Source: Terfezia claveryi
Taxonomy: Eukaryota; Ascomycota; Pezizomycetes; Pezizales; Pezizaceae
NCBI GenBank assembly: GCA_015179025.1
Contig: WHUX01000164.1
Coordinates: 57,122-121,121 of the forward strand
Reading direction: 5' to 3'
Length of the DNA: 64,000 nt
Part shown: positions 53,664 to 64,000 of the stretch, piece by piece
Layout: each line of letters opens with the position of its first letter
Numbering within the stretch: position 1 is the stretch's first letter
Notes under the pieces: generated by a model
Told to the model about the DNA's origin: nothing
The model's input: only the letters and a program-made list of their open reading frames with translations
Databases searched by the model: none
Made by a program: the position numbers and the translations under genes

Positions 53664-56350
53664 ATGGTACCACCCCCAAGGGGTGTCGTTTTTGGCCCCA
53701 TCAAGGACTGGGGCAAGGGAGGCTGCAAATTGCTTCTCGAACATGATGGCGAGGGAGGTTTGAAGAAAAGAAGACAATATACGCTGGAGAACGTGGCAGG
53801 CTGGGCACTGATCCCAGAGTTCAGGGAAAGGGGGGAGGAGGCCCTCAGTCAAGCCATGGCCAACACTGAACACGCCAGGGGGGAGTGGCGAGGCGAGGGG
53901 GATTGGAGCATGCATATCTCCCAAGTCGAAAAAGACCTCAGGGAAGAGGAGGAGACCATCAAGGTCACGGACGGCCCCTCGGCGGAAAGGGCAGTCGAGA
54001 TCCTGAAGAGGTCGATCGCCATCCAGGACGGGACAGTTAATGGCCAGTTGGAAGGATATGATGTGGAATACCAGAGGTCAGACAAGGACGACGGGATTCT
54101 AGAGAGCATCACGGTCAGGCCGGCCGGGGCGGACAGCGGCGCCATGTTTGGGATCACGCATCACTGGACCTTGTCCACACCAAGGGTTAGGAAGAGGGGA
54201 GGGTCTAGGACGGCACTTTCAGCAAAGGAGCAGCTGGCAAATTTGGAAACGGAGTTGGAAAGCATTTCAGAGGGTGAAGGGGATTCGGATGAGGAGCCCT
54301 CAAGAAAACAGAATGCGGGGAACGGCAAAAAGCGAAGGTTGGAACCTGGAAAGTCACTGCAGGAGCTGGGCAAGGAGTTGGGGATGGAGTCGGTCGAACC
54401 GGCAGTACCGAGAAGCTTCGAGGAGATCAGGAGCAATGTGTTCGGGGTCCCCCCTCCAGCTTGGGATTTGGACGGTGATAAGTGGCCAGATGGGAACGGG
54501 CTGGAGGACAGCATGCATGCGGTCAGTGGCCTGACGGAAGAGGAAGTGGCAGGATTAATGGAGGATCTGGTAGAAGGCCAAAGGCCAACTAAGGAGGATG
54601 CCGATATGGAAGAGGCGACAGATGGCATATCAGGGCAGGGGGGGTCATGGAAAGCTGTCTTCGAGCTAAGAAGCGAGCTTGAACTGGTCGGAGCCATCAG
54701 GGAGAATGCTGAGGTCTTGAGACAGATCGGAGAGCTATATAGGGAGCATAGGTCTTGGAGATCTAAGAATGACGCCAACTTGGCTAGATGCATCCTAGTA
54801 GCTAATGGGGATTGCATAGAGGGGGGATTTTTTTTTTTTTTTTTAAATACTCAGTACTCCTATGCAGCCCCGTAGGGGAGGGGGGATGGTGCGCGGATGG
54901 GGATAGCAAAGGCAAGGGAGGGTGGAGGAGGCTTTCCGAGCTGGTAATTATGGAAGGCATACCTGGCAAAATAAAGGCCGTGGTGGAGGCTGAAAGGCAC
55001 TGGAGAACAGCCTTGCAAGTCAAGTCGGGAGCACTCACGGGTCTTGCGTTGGAGCTCAAGGAGGTCAAGGAGCAGCTCGCCCTCCTGGCGGTGGCCATGG
55101 GCGCAGGCACAGTAGAGGAAGTAGCACAGGTTAAAAAGACCATCTCCGCTAGGAAGGGTAGGGTGGAAGAGGAGAAGAGGAAGGAGGCCGAGGTTAAGAA
55201 GATCGAAGCTAAGAAGAGGGCAGTCGAAGCAGAAAACAGGAGGGACCAGGCAGCACAGAAGGAGGCCGAAAAGGTAGCAGCCCAGGGAAAGCTAGTCAGG
55301 GAGAGCCAACGAAGGGCTTGGGTGGCCTGTGAGGAGACGCTGGCAGTGCTGGCAAGAAGGGACAGGTCCGCATTAGGAGAGGATGAACTGATCGAGCTAG
55401 GGGTCAAAATGAAGGAGGCTAAGGCTATGAAGGAAAGGATCGAGAGGGAGACGAAGCAACCTCTGGAAACCAAGATAGGTCGGTCTAGGCAGGTAGTAAA
55501 CGGCGAAATACTTAAGACAGTAGAGGTAGTTATGGGCCACATGTAGGGGATCGATGCGAAAGGGAAGGCGGAGTTGGAGACGGCAGTGGGCAAGGTGAAC
55601 ATGCTGTTAAGGACAACCGGCGTCACCCTAGACCGTACAGCATGGGCGGTCACAGCAAGAGCAGGAACGGGGGACTTTGAGGATGAGTCCTATTGGTCAG
55701 TGGGGAGGGTAGCTCAGGAAATTGACCCCCTGAAGGTAGCTGAAGAAGTGGGGAGAATGCTTGTCCAAGCCTTCGGACGCAGCGGTGAGATTCTGAATGT
55801 ATGGGTGGAGGAGGGCACCGCAGTCAGAATGATTACCCCAGCAGTACCCATGACGGTAGCCAGAGGAAGGAGGGGCTTAGCTGAGAAACTAAGAGAAGAA
55901 AACAAAGATATGAAGGGGGCGAAAAGGATGCCGAAGGCCTGAGGGGGAGCCAAGATCACGGGTTTTATCTTCGATGTAGCAGACTTGACTGAGGCCATGA
56001 GGCTAGTTAAAACAGGGATTATGTGGGATGGGAAGAGGAGAAAAGTGGTGATGTTTGAGCAAGGCAAGGCGGTGCAAGGAGCGGTAAGGAAAGAGGTTGC
56101 TCCACCTAGCTCTAGGTTGGGTCTACATACCCGGCATCAAGGCGCCGAGTTGGGGTTAAGAGGAATACAATGTTATAACTGCAAAGGGTGGGGGCACATG
56201 AGAAGGGATTGTACCTCTACCAGTAGGAGTTTGGATCAGGGCAGGGCAAGAAGGAGAAAGAAGGAGTTTGATGAAGAAGGGTTTGAGCTAATAGGTAGCA
56301 GAAAAGTGATGGCGGCCTCCACTGGCATAGTGAGGCCTAGCCACCACTAA
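53664..56350 (+). pseudogene. LINE-A ORF1 (gag-like, CCHC zinc knuckle), disrupted
   Basis: Starts at the ATG at 53664 ('MVPPPRGVVFGPIKDWGKGG'). The middle is Glu/Lys/Ala-rich and probably coiled coil ('EEEKRKEAEVKKIEAKKRA', ~55165-55230). Near the C-terminus 'CYNCKGWGHMRRDC' (56171-56212) is a perfect CX2CX4HX4C nucleic-acid-binding knuckle. The frame is broken by a LINE-B tail (54829-54877), a TAG at 55544 and a TGA at 55940; beyond each the same gag-like sequence resumes. ORF1 proteins normally coat LINE RNA. Confidence 0.8.
54819..54887 (-). mobile_element. LINE-B tail insertion (49 bp) inside LINE-A ORF1
   Basis: GAGGGGGGAT at 54819-54828 and 54878-54887 flank poly(T) and 'AAATACTCAGTACTCCTATG'. 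Only the extreme 3' end of a LINE-B, minus orientation, is inserted. Confidence 0.8.
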
Positions 56351-56355
56351 CAGTT

Positions 56356-59300
56356 GTCCGAGTGGGGTACCAGAATGTGGGGGGTAGTCACCTAAATACC
56401 CACGCATTTCTAGAGTGGTGTAAGGGGGAGGGGGTAGATGTAGCGTTTGTAGGGAGGCTTGGGTTAATAAAGATGGGAAAGGGAGCCAGAACCATCCGTC
56501 TTTTTAGCTGGGAAGTGGAGTAAAGAAAGGGAGGAGAGTTTTCGTATACTGGAGGAGAAGCTTGTCAGGAAATATCAAGGTAGAAGTGGAGGAGGACAAT
56601 TTAGTTATGGTTGAGGTCTTCGGAAGAAAGCTAGGAGGGGTCTATGCGAATGGGAAGTTGCAGGGGCAGAAATGGGAGGAGTGGCTAGGAAAGGTTAGTA
56701 TGGGGTTAGGGGGAGGCAATGTGGCAGTGGTGGGTGATTGGAATGCGCATAGCCATGACTGGGAAGTGGCCAACGAGGAGGATAGCAGGGGAAGAACTAT
56801 GGCAGCATGGGTCGTGGGCTTAGGTCTGACGGTAGCAGAAGGGGATTGTGGTCTAACGTGGGAAAGGACGAGAAGGGGCAGGGTTGTGAGCAGCAGAATC
56901 GACCTTTTCCTAAGTAGGGGGGAAAAGGAGTGGGGGGGGGTCAAGAGGGAGAAGACCTTGTCGGATCACTAGGCTCTCCTTACAGACATTGAGTGGGGAG
57001 GGGCAAGGCAGAGCATAGAAAAGGAAGCGGTGGACTGGAAAAGCCTAGAGGATGAGGTGGCAGCCCTGCAAGAAGGCAGACCAGAGGCAGAAGAAAGGTG
57101 GGTTAGAGGCCTGGAGGGGCGGACCCCCTACGAGAAGCTTAAAAGCCTGAGGAGTCGCCATAGCAAGATTTTAACAATCACGGAGAGGTCCAAAAGGTAG
57201 TGGGATCAAGAGCTGTCCACCCAGCTAAATACAACAAGGAAGAGCAGGAGAGAGCGCTTGGGGGATGGACTCACTCAGGAGGGATGAGTAAAAAGATGGA
57301 AGGCAGAAAAAGAGAGGCTCAGAGCTATGATTAGGGAGAAGAAAAAAGAGTGCTGGAAACGGTTCTGTGAGGAACATGGAGAAAAAGACCCCTGGGAAGT
57401 GGTGAAATGGGCGAAAGACCCCTGGCACCTGAAGGGGGAAATGGATGACCTGGTAAATGAGCAAGGGGTTAAGTGCACGAGTGAGGTAGAGAAAGTGGAG
57501 AGTTTGATTGAGGATCACTTCAAGTGGAGAGCGGAGGGCCGGCAGGAAGAGGAGGACGAGCTCCAGGAGGTTGGACCTCGGCTCCAGGAAGACCTGGAGA
57601 AGGAGGTGAGAAAGGCTCTAAGTGGAACGTGCAATAGTTCAGCTCCGGGACCAGATGGCATCAGCTACAAATTCATCAAAACAATCCTTTCTACGACCTT
57701 GGGTGGAGATCTAATGAGAGAGGTCGTGGAAAAGCTAGGTAGGGGGGTGATTCCAGTAGAATGGCAGTTTAGTAAGGTAGTGATGATCCCGAAACCAGGT
57801 AAGGATTATGGAAAAACCAAGGGGTGGAGACCAATTAACTTGATCAACTGCATAGGGAAGCTGGGTGAGAAAGTAGTGGCCGAGAGACTACAGCATTCCG
57901 GCCTCCTACACAGGCATCAGTTTGGGTCAGTCAAAGGCAGGTCAGCGGTGGAAGCAGCTCTCAGGACAGTAACGAGGGCCCAGAGATGCATGGCGAGAAA
58001 TGGGGCAGTGGGCTGGGCCTTCTGGGATGTCAAGGGGGGTTTTCAGAATATCAGGGAGGAGGATGTTATTCGCGAGCTGGAGACGTCGGAGGAGGGGAGG
58101 AAGTGGATCCCCTGGGTTAGGGACTTCTTCAGAGCCAGGACTTTCGAGCTAGCGTGGGATGGAGTAGTTAGAGGCAGGGGCAGGACGAACCTAGGGGCCC
58201 CCCAAGGGTCACCCCTATCACCAATCATCTTTTTGATTTGGATGGCCCCTATCATCCGGAGGATGGAGGAAGAAATTGAGATAGGGGCACCCTTCGATAA
58301 TGAACTGCCCTCGTACGTCGATGACCTGCACCTTAATGTGTGTATCAGGGACGCAGAGGTGGCAGGACAAACGGACATGGGGCAGGTCCTGGCGAAGGCA
58401 AATGAGGCGGTACACAGGATAGCAGCAGAGTGCCACCTACTGCTAGAAGATTCAAAGCATGAATCAATGATCCTGAGAAAAAAGAGGAGGAGAAGAAGCA
58501 AGGATGTTAAGTGGGTGAAATGGATCGGCATCATCATAGATGAGAGCCTGACATTCAGGGAACACTGGAAAAGCAGGATAGCTAAGGCAAGGAAGATGTT
58601 GGGGGCGCTTGGGGGGCTAGGCAACTCCAACTGGGGCATGAGTGCCAACAGTTGGAGAGTGGCATACACAGGCATGATCAGGGCAGTGGCTCTATGGGGG
58701 GCGGAGCTGGGCTGGAGAGGCCAGAGAGACTGGGAAGAGGAGTTCGAGAAACTCCAGTACCAGGCTCTTAAGAAATGCGTAAGTGCAACTAACGGCACCC
58801 GCAGAGAGTTGGTGAGCCAAATCGCGGGGGTTGAGTCCCCCAGGATGGCTTTGGATGCAGCCCAGGCTAGGCTCATAGGGAAAATGATGCGTGACCCCAA
58901 GGCCCTGGGGGACTTGTGGTTAGAAGAAGGTTCTGAGGGGAGGAACATTAAGGAAGGCAGGCCCTGGGATTACTTCGGGGAACCCTTCCTGCTGGCGGAC
59001 GGGTTCACCTCGGTGATGTCAGCCATCCGGAGTAAAGCAGGGGTGCTAAAAGAAGAAGGAAATGAGGCACTGAGTATTGGAGGAGAGATGGACAGGTTCC
59101 AGGTTCCCTTGGTAAACTTTGGCCTGTCCAGGGAATCCAAGCCAGAAGAATGGCAGCAGAGGATAGAAGCAGTAAAGGAGGACTCTGTTGCGATTTATAC
59201 AGACGGCAGCATGAGTGAGCAAGGACGAGTAGGAGGGGGTTGGTGCTCTTCGGGGGGTAGGGTAAAGGGGAAGATAGGCATTGGCCGCCTGGCAATAGTT

Positions 59301-59993
59301 TGGGATGGAGAGGTCGTGGGCATCAAGAAGGCTTTAGAGGAGGCTAACGAGGATTGGAGACTCCTAATTCTGTCAGACTCACAGGCTGCTCTGGCAGCCA
59401 TTCGGAAGGCAGGCAGAGCAGGTAAGGCCAGAACGGCTGACCTGAGGGAGGTCGGCAAGCTAGTACTGCGGAGGCAGAGGGCGGTAGGCCAAGGAGCAGT
59501 CAGGCTAGGTTGGGTCAAGGCTCATGTCGGAATTGAAGACAATGAGCTGGCTGACTCTTTGGCAAAGGAGGGGGCTGAGGTCGAATTTCCGGAGCAACCC
59601 CTAATCACGGAAGGGGGGCTCAAGCAGGAATGGAGAAGGAAAAGGGCAGAAGAGAGGAGGGTGGCCGGGACGGGGCGAGGAAGGGTGGTTAGATGGGAAA
59701 GGAAGGCAAGGGTCAACTTCACCCACTGCAGGACGGGGAAGGGTAACCTTCAGTCCTGGCGGGCGAGGTTGGATGACTCGGTCGACCCCACATGCCGGGG
59801 GTGTGGAAGGCACGAGGAGACGGGCACACATGTGGCCCTGGTATGCACCCACGGAGAGGAGTTAGGCAGAAGATGGAGCACCTGGGAAGAGATGGACGGG
59901 AAAGGCAGGTGGCTCAGGACAGTCAAGGATGGGGAGGGGGAACACACAATCGATCTGGTAGAGACCTTCTTCTCAAAACTAGATCTAGCCTAG
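56356..59993 (+). pseudogene. LINE-A ORF2 (endonuclease, reverse transcriptase, RNase H), disrupted
   Basis: Endonuclease traces: 'GYQNVGGS' (56370), then after a frameshift 'VGDWNAHSHDW' (~56735) and 'SDH' (~56965). The main open part is 57327-59993. Reverse transcriptase motifs: 'IPKPGKDYGKTKGWRPINL', 'FWDVKGGFQN' (~58020), 'GAPQGSPLSP' (~58192) and 'YVDD' (58313-58324). RNase H: 'YTDGSM' (~59197), 'SDSQAALAAI' and 'WVKAHVGIEDNELADSLA' (~59510). The C-terminal Cys/His cluster starts 'CRGCGRHEETGTHVALVC' (~59791). Stops at 56970 (TAG), 57198 (TAG) and 57286 (TGA) sit where tryptophan would fit. With the frameshift they inactivate the first third. Confidence 0.9.
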
Positions 59994-60331
59994 GAAGGCA
60001 ACGGGTGGAGGAGGAGGGTCAGGGGATTGGGGAGGAGGGTTGGTGAAAGGCCGGCAGGGGGCGTGGCGGTGGAGGATATCACAAGGGGGACGTGGCCGGT
60101 CATGGGCGTGGCGGAGGAGGATATTATTTTGGGGATGCGGCCGGTCAGCGGGCGTGGCGGGGGAGGGGGGGGTGTTTTCCGGTTGTTTTATTTTTTCCTT
60201 GGTTCGGGAGGCTGGGCGGTTATGCAGCCCGTTGTTCCGTGGGTGTACCGAGTCTTTTAAGACGAGGGAACGGAGCCGCCTCATAGCCTCAGGCTTCACA
60301 GGCGTATAGATTTCAAAAAAAAAAAAAAAAA

Positions 60332-60467
60332 TACCATACTGCACAGGCTACCGGATCATCACGGGTAACCGGATCAAATGGCGATTTGGTGGTTTGTGAG
60401 CAATTTCCAACCAAATAGGCTCAAACTTTGGGATTATTTTGTTTATATAGAGTAGTTGCAGAATATG
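60332..60467. other. Spacer after LINE-A
   Basis: Begins with the right target duplication; otherwise unassigned. Confidence 0.4.
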
Positions 60468-60920
60468 CGGCCGATACGTGGAGACGGGCAGGCACGTACA
60501 TAGCCCTGGTGTGTCCACGCGGGGAAGAAATCGACAGAAGATGGAGCAACTGGAAAGAGATGGACGCGCGGAGGAGATGGTTGAAATAGGTGAAGCACAG
60601 GGGAGGGGAATATACAGTAGACGTTCTTCTCGAACCTGGATCTGGTCCAAGAGAGATGGAGTGGAAGGGGCTTATCTTTGTCTATGGGGAGGGGACGGCA
60701 GGGGAGGAGGTTATACTCATGACGGGGGAGGAGACTGGCAGCGGGTGTGGCGGGGGAGGAAGGGGTTATTGCCGTTATTTCTTTGGCTCGGGAGGCAGGA
60801 CGTTTATGTAGCTCGTTGTTCCGAGGGTGTACCGAGACTTTTAAGATGAGAAATCGGGGCCGTCTCATAGCCTTAGGCTCCGCAGACGTACAGAATCAAA
60901 ATAAAAATAAAAAACTGGGA
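60468..60920 (+). mobile_element. LINE-A 3' fragment (5'-truncated)
   Basis: Matches 59815-60330 ('GAGACGGGCAGGCACGTAC', 'GGTGTACCGAGACTTTTAAG', 'CTCATAGCCTTAGGCTCCGC'), ending in (AAAAT)n. The flanks CAGAATATG (60459) and CAGAATACG (60921) may be a decayed target duplication. Confidence 0.7.
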
Positions 60921-61192
60921 CAGAATACGAGTAATTAAAATTGCCCCCAAGAAAATTCTACAAAATGTAGGCTCACCACTCAAAGCATGCTTGCCGCACA
61001 ACGAAGACTCGCCACTCTAGGCATGCCTGCTACATAATGCATGCTCGCCACTCAAGTTATGGTTCAAAGGCTCATACTCAGATAAGTATGAAATACATCA
61101 AATTGCACGCAAGATATTGTACACTTCGATGTTGTTAAAATCTAGTATCATGTACATTCCTACCGGTAGTATTGACCGACATGCAACCAATG
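60921..61192. other. Spacer with GCTCGCCACTCAAG-like repeats
   Basis: Three to four degenerate copies of a ~30-bp unit ('GGCTCACCACTCAAAGCATG', 'GACTCGCCACTCTAGGCATG') at 60970-61060. No gene. Confidence 0.45.
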
Positions 61193-61483
61193 TGTTAGAA
61201 GGTTGCTCGTGTTATTCCAGCCCATACCTATTAGCTTAACCTTCGCACGGCTCAACCTTCATGTGATCTTCCACATGAACTCACACATGAACTCACATGT
61301 ACGTTCATTCATGTATATATAGCTGTGTAATTCCCACCTTACTGGGATATCTCTCAGGAGATAGATCTATCTCATAGCTGCTCAATACAAAGCTATTTGC
61401 TCATTCACTGTGCTTCTCGACCGTTCTTCCAGATTTGTATCTTCCTTCGTTGGACTCACGGCTCTCACCGCTCACCTATTCGC

Positions 61484-61486
<3 letters not shown>
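61193..61486 (+). mobile_element. Copia LTR, plus orientation, truncated at poly(T)
   Basis: Starts TGTTAGAAGGTTGC and has TATATATAGCT (61314) and 'CAATACAAAGC' (61382). It runs 49 bases further 3' than the inverted copy before meeting the T run. No target duplication is seen. Confidence 0.7.

Positions 61487-61536
<50 letters not shown>
61487..61536. repeat. 50-nt poly(T) run between inverted LTRs
   Basis: Uninterrupted T from 61487 to 61536. Read on the minus strand it is a poly(A) directly following the Copia LTR. Confidence 0.9.
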
Positions 61537-61539
<3 letters not shown>

Positions 61540-61784
61540 CGAATGTGGAAGAACGGTCGAGAAGCACAGTGAATGAGCAAATAGCTTTGTATTGAGCAGC
61601 TATGAGATAGATCGATCTCCTGAGAGATATCCCAGTAAGGTGGGAATTACACAGCTATATATACATGAATGAACGTACATGTGAGTTCATGTGTGAGTTC
61701 ATGTGGAAGATCACATGAAGGTTGAGCCGTACGAAGGTTAAGCTAATAGGTATGGGCTGGAATGACACGAGCAACCTTCTAACA
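61537..61784 (-). mobile_element. Copia 3' LTR, minus orientation, ending in poly(A)
   Basis: On the minus strand it begins TGTTAGAAGG at 61784, right after a polypurine tract GAGGAGGGG (61785-61793). It runs 248 bp and stops at '..CATTCGTAT' followed by 50 A. It is a near-perfect inverted match to 61193-61437. Confidence 0.8.
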
Positions 61785-61793
61785 CCCCTCCTC

Positions 61794-62102
61794 AGCGCAT
61801 ACCAGCCCCTCCTACGCTGATGTAGGTAATCAAGTCAGCCTCATTAAAAAACCTATAAAAAACCATGCGAAGATGGAAAAGAAATAATGCATAGGTAAAA
61901 GAGTACTGAGATTGAATTGTGGTCATGATTTGCCTAGGACAATATCTCTTAGCATGCAGAGTCTTGGACGTGGTAATGCTTTGGTGCATAAGTCGGCTAA
62001 GTTATCATGAGTTGGAATGTGAAGAACAGTGATTTTCCCAGTTTCCACTAGATCTCGTACATGATGATATGCAACATCGATGTGTTTGCTTTTATCGCTG
62101 AT
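61794..62102 (-). mobile_element. Copia region between pol and the polypurine tract
   Basis: Non-coding 3' part of the minus-strand Copia element. Contains 'CATGATTTGCCTAGGACAAT' and ends at the polypurine tract. Confidence 0.5.
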
Positions 62103-63728
62103 TCAAGGATTGGAAGTCAGATCGATAGTACCATCATTGTCAGTGCTTAACGCAGCTGGTGCGTAAATTCTGAGCTCTTCCAAGGCAAGCAGTAGCCATA
62201 CATGATGCTTGGCGGTTGTAGACAGAGCGACGTATTCAGCTTCGACAGTAGATGTAGCTGTACATCGTTGTTTAATAGCTCGCCAGCAGATGGTGTTAGT
62301 AGCTATTTGGAATATGTAGCCCGTAGTAGATTTTCGGTCGGATCGGTCACCTGCATAATCCGCATCTGAATAGCCAGCCAAGCGTATATGTTCTGAATTA
62401 CACATGCCTTTGGCATAGCCAGATAACTTAATAGTGGAACACTTGTGATAGGTAAGCTTCAGGTTGCGAGTTCCTTTAAGGTATCGCAGCACTTGTTTCA
62501 GTGCCCCCATATGAGCTGTTGTAGGCTTGGATGCGAACTGGGAAAGGGCCGAGACTGTAAATGCCAGGTCAGGTCTAGTTCCTATGACAAGGTACATAAG
62601 AGAGCCAATTATCTGTTGGTATAGGGAAACATCAGCAAGATCATCTTCTTCATTTGCCTTAACCAGTTTATGGTGAGGATTGAGTGGAAAAGTAATTGAG
62701 TTGCATGTGTCCATCCCAAATTTCGCCAGTAATTGGTCTATATATGCTTGTTGTGATAGGGAAACCGAATTCTGCTGCTATTCTATTTGTATATCAAGTA
62801 ACCAATTTAGAGAACCCATATCACTAAGATCGAATTCACTCTTAAGTGATTGTTGTAGTTCGTGTCTAAATGGACTGGCACCAAATATAGTAATATCATC
62901 AACATATATAGCAATAATGATATTATGAGTGCAATGGATTAAGACACAGGGGTCGAAATTCGCTTGCTTGTAGCCAAGTGGTATAAGAAAGCCTGTCAAC
63001 CTTCCGTACCACTGTCTAGGGCTTTGTTTTAGTCCATATATAGATCTTTTGAGCCGAGCGTAGGAATTAGGTTGATCATCGAAATAGCCAGGAGGTAGAA
63101 GCATATATACTTCTTCATTAAGATAACCGTATAGAAAAGCACCTTTGATATCCAGCTAGTCTGGCCTAGGCCAGTTTGAACATATTGATAAAGCAATAAG
63201 TAAGCGAAGAGAGTCGTATCTAACCACTGGGGAGAAGACCTCATTGAAGTCGGTGCCGGGTTGTTGAGAAAAACCTTGTGCTACTAGCCTTGCTTTGTAC
63301 CGGCTGATATTTCCGGCTGCATCTTTTTTTACTTTGTATACCCATTTGGAGCCGACAATGTTGCGGTTTGGTGGCTTGGGCACTATTTCCCAAACGCCTT
63401 GATCTGCTAATACTTTGAGTTCTGCCTCCATGGCTGTAAACCATTTTGGAGCTTCAGGGCCAGTTGTGGCTTGCTTGAATGTTTTAGGCTCTTTCGTGAT
63501 ATCGGCTACAAGGAAAGCTAGCTCGAAATTAATTCCCTTTGGAAGCTCAGTGGGATCTGAAGGCTGAGATGAAGAGACATTTTGAGCTATAACATCTATT
63601 TTCGGCTTTTTCCTAGGTCTTAAGTCGTAGTTCGACCTGGTAGGAGGTAGACTTGTAGGAAGTGGTAAATTTGCGGGTAAGCTCTCTTGTACTTTCGGTT
63701 GTACACTGGAGCTGGAGGGTACGTTCAC
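62103..63728 (-). pseudogene. Copia polyprotein (reverse transcriptase and RNase H), disrupted
   Basis: Minus strand. From 63728: linker, 'RYKARLVAQGFSQQPGTDF', 'EVFSPVVRYDSLRLLIALS', a TAG at 63156, 'LDIKGAFLYGYLNEEVYM', 'SIYGLKQSPRQWY', catalytic 'YVDDITIF' (~62895), a stop at 62778, then RNase H with 'GSLMYLVIGTRPDLAF', 'SDADYAGDRSDRKSTTGY' and 'STVEAEYVALST'. Order and motifs are those of Ty1/Copia elements. Integrase and gag would lie beyond 63728 but are cut by the LTR at 63736. The TAG could be a CAG changed by one transition. Confidence 0.85.
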
Positions 63729-63735
63729 TAGTGAG

Positions 63736-64000
63736 TGTCACAACCGTCCTTTCCTAGCCGGGTTTGAGAGTCAGACGGGATTCCGTCCGACTCTCGTTAT
63801 TGTTGATTGATATCGTTGTTATCTCTGTTCCCGAGATAAGGGGTCTCGGGAACCTTATTCCTTCCGGTAGCCTTGGCTAGGAAGGAAGCCTGTATATATA
63901 GCTTGCTCTCTCCGCCCTCTCGTTGGATCCCCATCCAACGTCTTGTATACCCAATACAGGACCTTGCTTCCCCCAGCGCTTGTGCACCTCCCTTGTGCAC
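63736..64000 (+). mobile_element. 5' part of another LTR (TGTCACAACCG type), runs off window
   Basis: Begins TGTCACAACCGTCC, has inverted 'GAGAGTCAGACGGGAT/ATTCCGTCCGACTCTC' and a 'GTATATATAGC' box (~63893). It interrupts the Copia coding sequence. The start type is common among Gypsy elements, but the internal region is not visible. Confidence 0.6.

Larger units (their letters stand above)
53279..60344 (+). mobile_element. Full-length Tad1-type LINE (LINE-A), 7.04 kb, with 13-bp target duplication
   Basis: TACCATACTGCAC occurs at 53279-53291 and again at 60332-60344, directly after the poly(A) (60315-60331). The element (53292-60331) has a ~370-bp 5' UTR, ORF1 with a CCHC knuckle, ORF2 with endonuclease, reverse transcriptase, RNase H and C-terminal Cys/His motif, and a ~320-bp 3' UTR. 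The gene order fits the Tad1/I group of fungal LINEs. Both ORFs carry nonsense codons, so this copy is inactive. Confidence 0.9.

Noticed and set aside
54802..55653. 283-residue minus-strand frame
   Set aside because: Antisense to LINE-A ORF1 coiled-coil region; no features of its own.
58043..58948. 301-residue minus-strand frame
   Set aside because: Antisense shadow of the LINE-A reverse transcriptase; its Ser/Leu-rich composition fits reverse reading.
63156..63172. Ultra-short insertion core in Copia (CTAGTCTGGCCTAGG)
   Set aside because: The sequence is explained by Copia coding (PRPD then LDIKGAF) with one nonsense change; no insertion and no flanking repeat.

Overview
This window reads as nuclear DNA of a transposon-rich filamentous ascomycete. 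Short GT-AG introns of 58-78 nt, a fungal-type kinase pair (FunK1-like), F-box-like gene families, a Tad1-type LINE with RNase H, Copia elements, and pogo-type MITEs all point that way. A Pezizomycete such as a truffle is my guess from general resemblance only. Few host-like genes are present, and most of the window is nested, decayed mobile DNA.

Layout. 0-10 kb: pogo-like and LTR scraps, an F-box-like gene (1811-2644, minus), a fold-back MITE (3171-3844), an ORF1-only LINE split by a solo LTR (3961-5140), a 1.1 kb GAGCC minisatellite (6725-7810), a 5'-truncated LINE with a 14-bp target-site duplication (TSD) at 8003-8630, and a second F-box-like gene (8752-9579, minus). 10-17.7 kb: decayed LINE and Copia remnants. 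17.7-18.9 kb: a hairpin-rich block that looks mitochondrial. 19.9-22.5 kb: a ~200-bp satellite array. 22.5-28 kb: rearranged LINE pieces, a third F-box-like gene (25840-26553, minus) and a DNA transposon ('element A', 26730-27889). 28.5-30.8 kb and 48.5-50.7 kb: two near-identical kinase genes in inverted orientation. Between them lie a second element A (34925-36374), a zinc-finger-like gene (38100-38798), a ~5.6 kb fold-back structure with tandem-repeat arms (39216-44800) enclosing a small two-exon zinc-module gene, and another long inverted repeat (46085-47890). 51.8-52.6 kb: an internally deleted pogo element carrying two later insertions. 53.3-60.3 kb: a full-length LINE (7.04 kb) with a 13-bp TSD, disabled by nonsense codons. 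61.2-63.7 kb: a Copia copy ending in a 50-nt poly(A) and abutting an inverted LTR of its own family. 63.7 kb to the end: the start of another LTR.

The most unusual signal is an ultra-short dispersed sequence, about 31 bp in full form and 15-16 bp in minimal form. It shares the core GTGCCAACCAGACTA or part of it, and it lies between 9-bp direct repeats at several unrelated places (3081, 6088, 10098, 48221, 50979, and less perfectly 52166). One of these sits inside a repeat whose other copies lack it. This behaves like an insertion unit far shorter than any transposable element I know.

The kinase and F-box-like genes are the most credible host genes. All other long reading frames are retroelement pol/gag pieces or by-products of tandem repeats.
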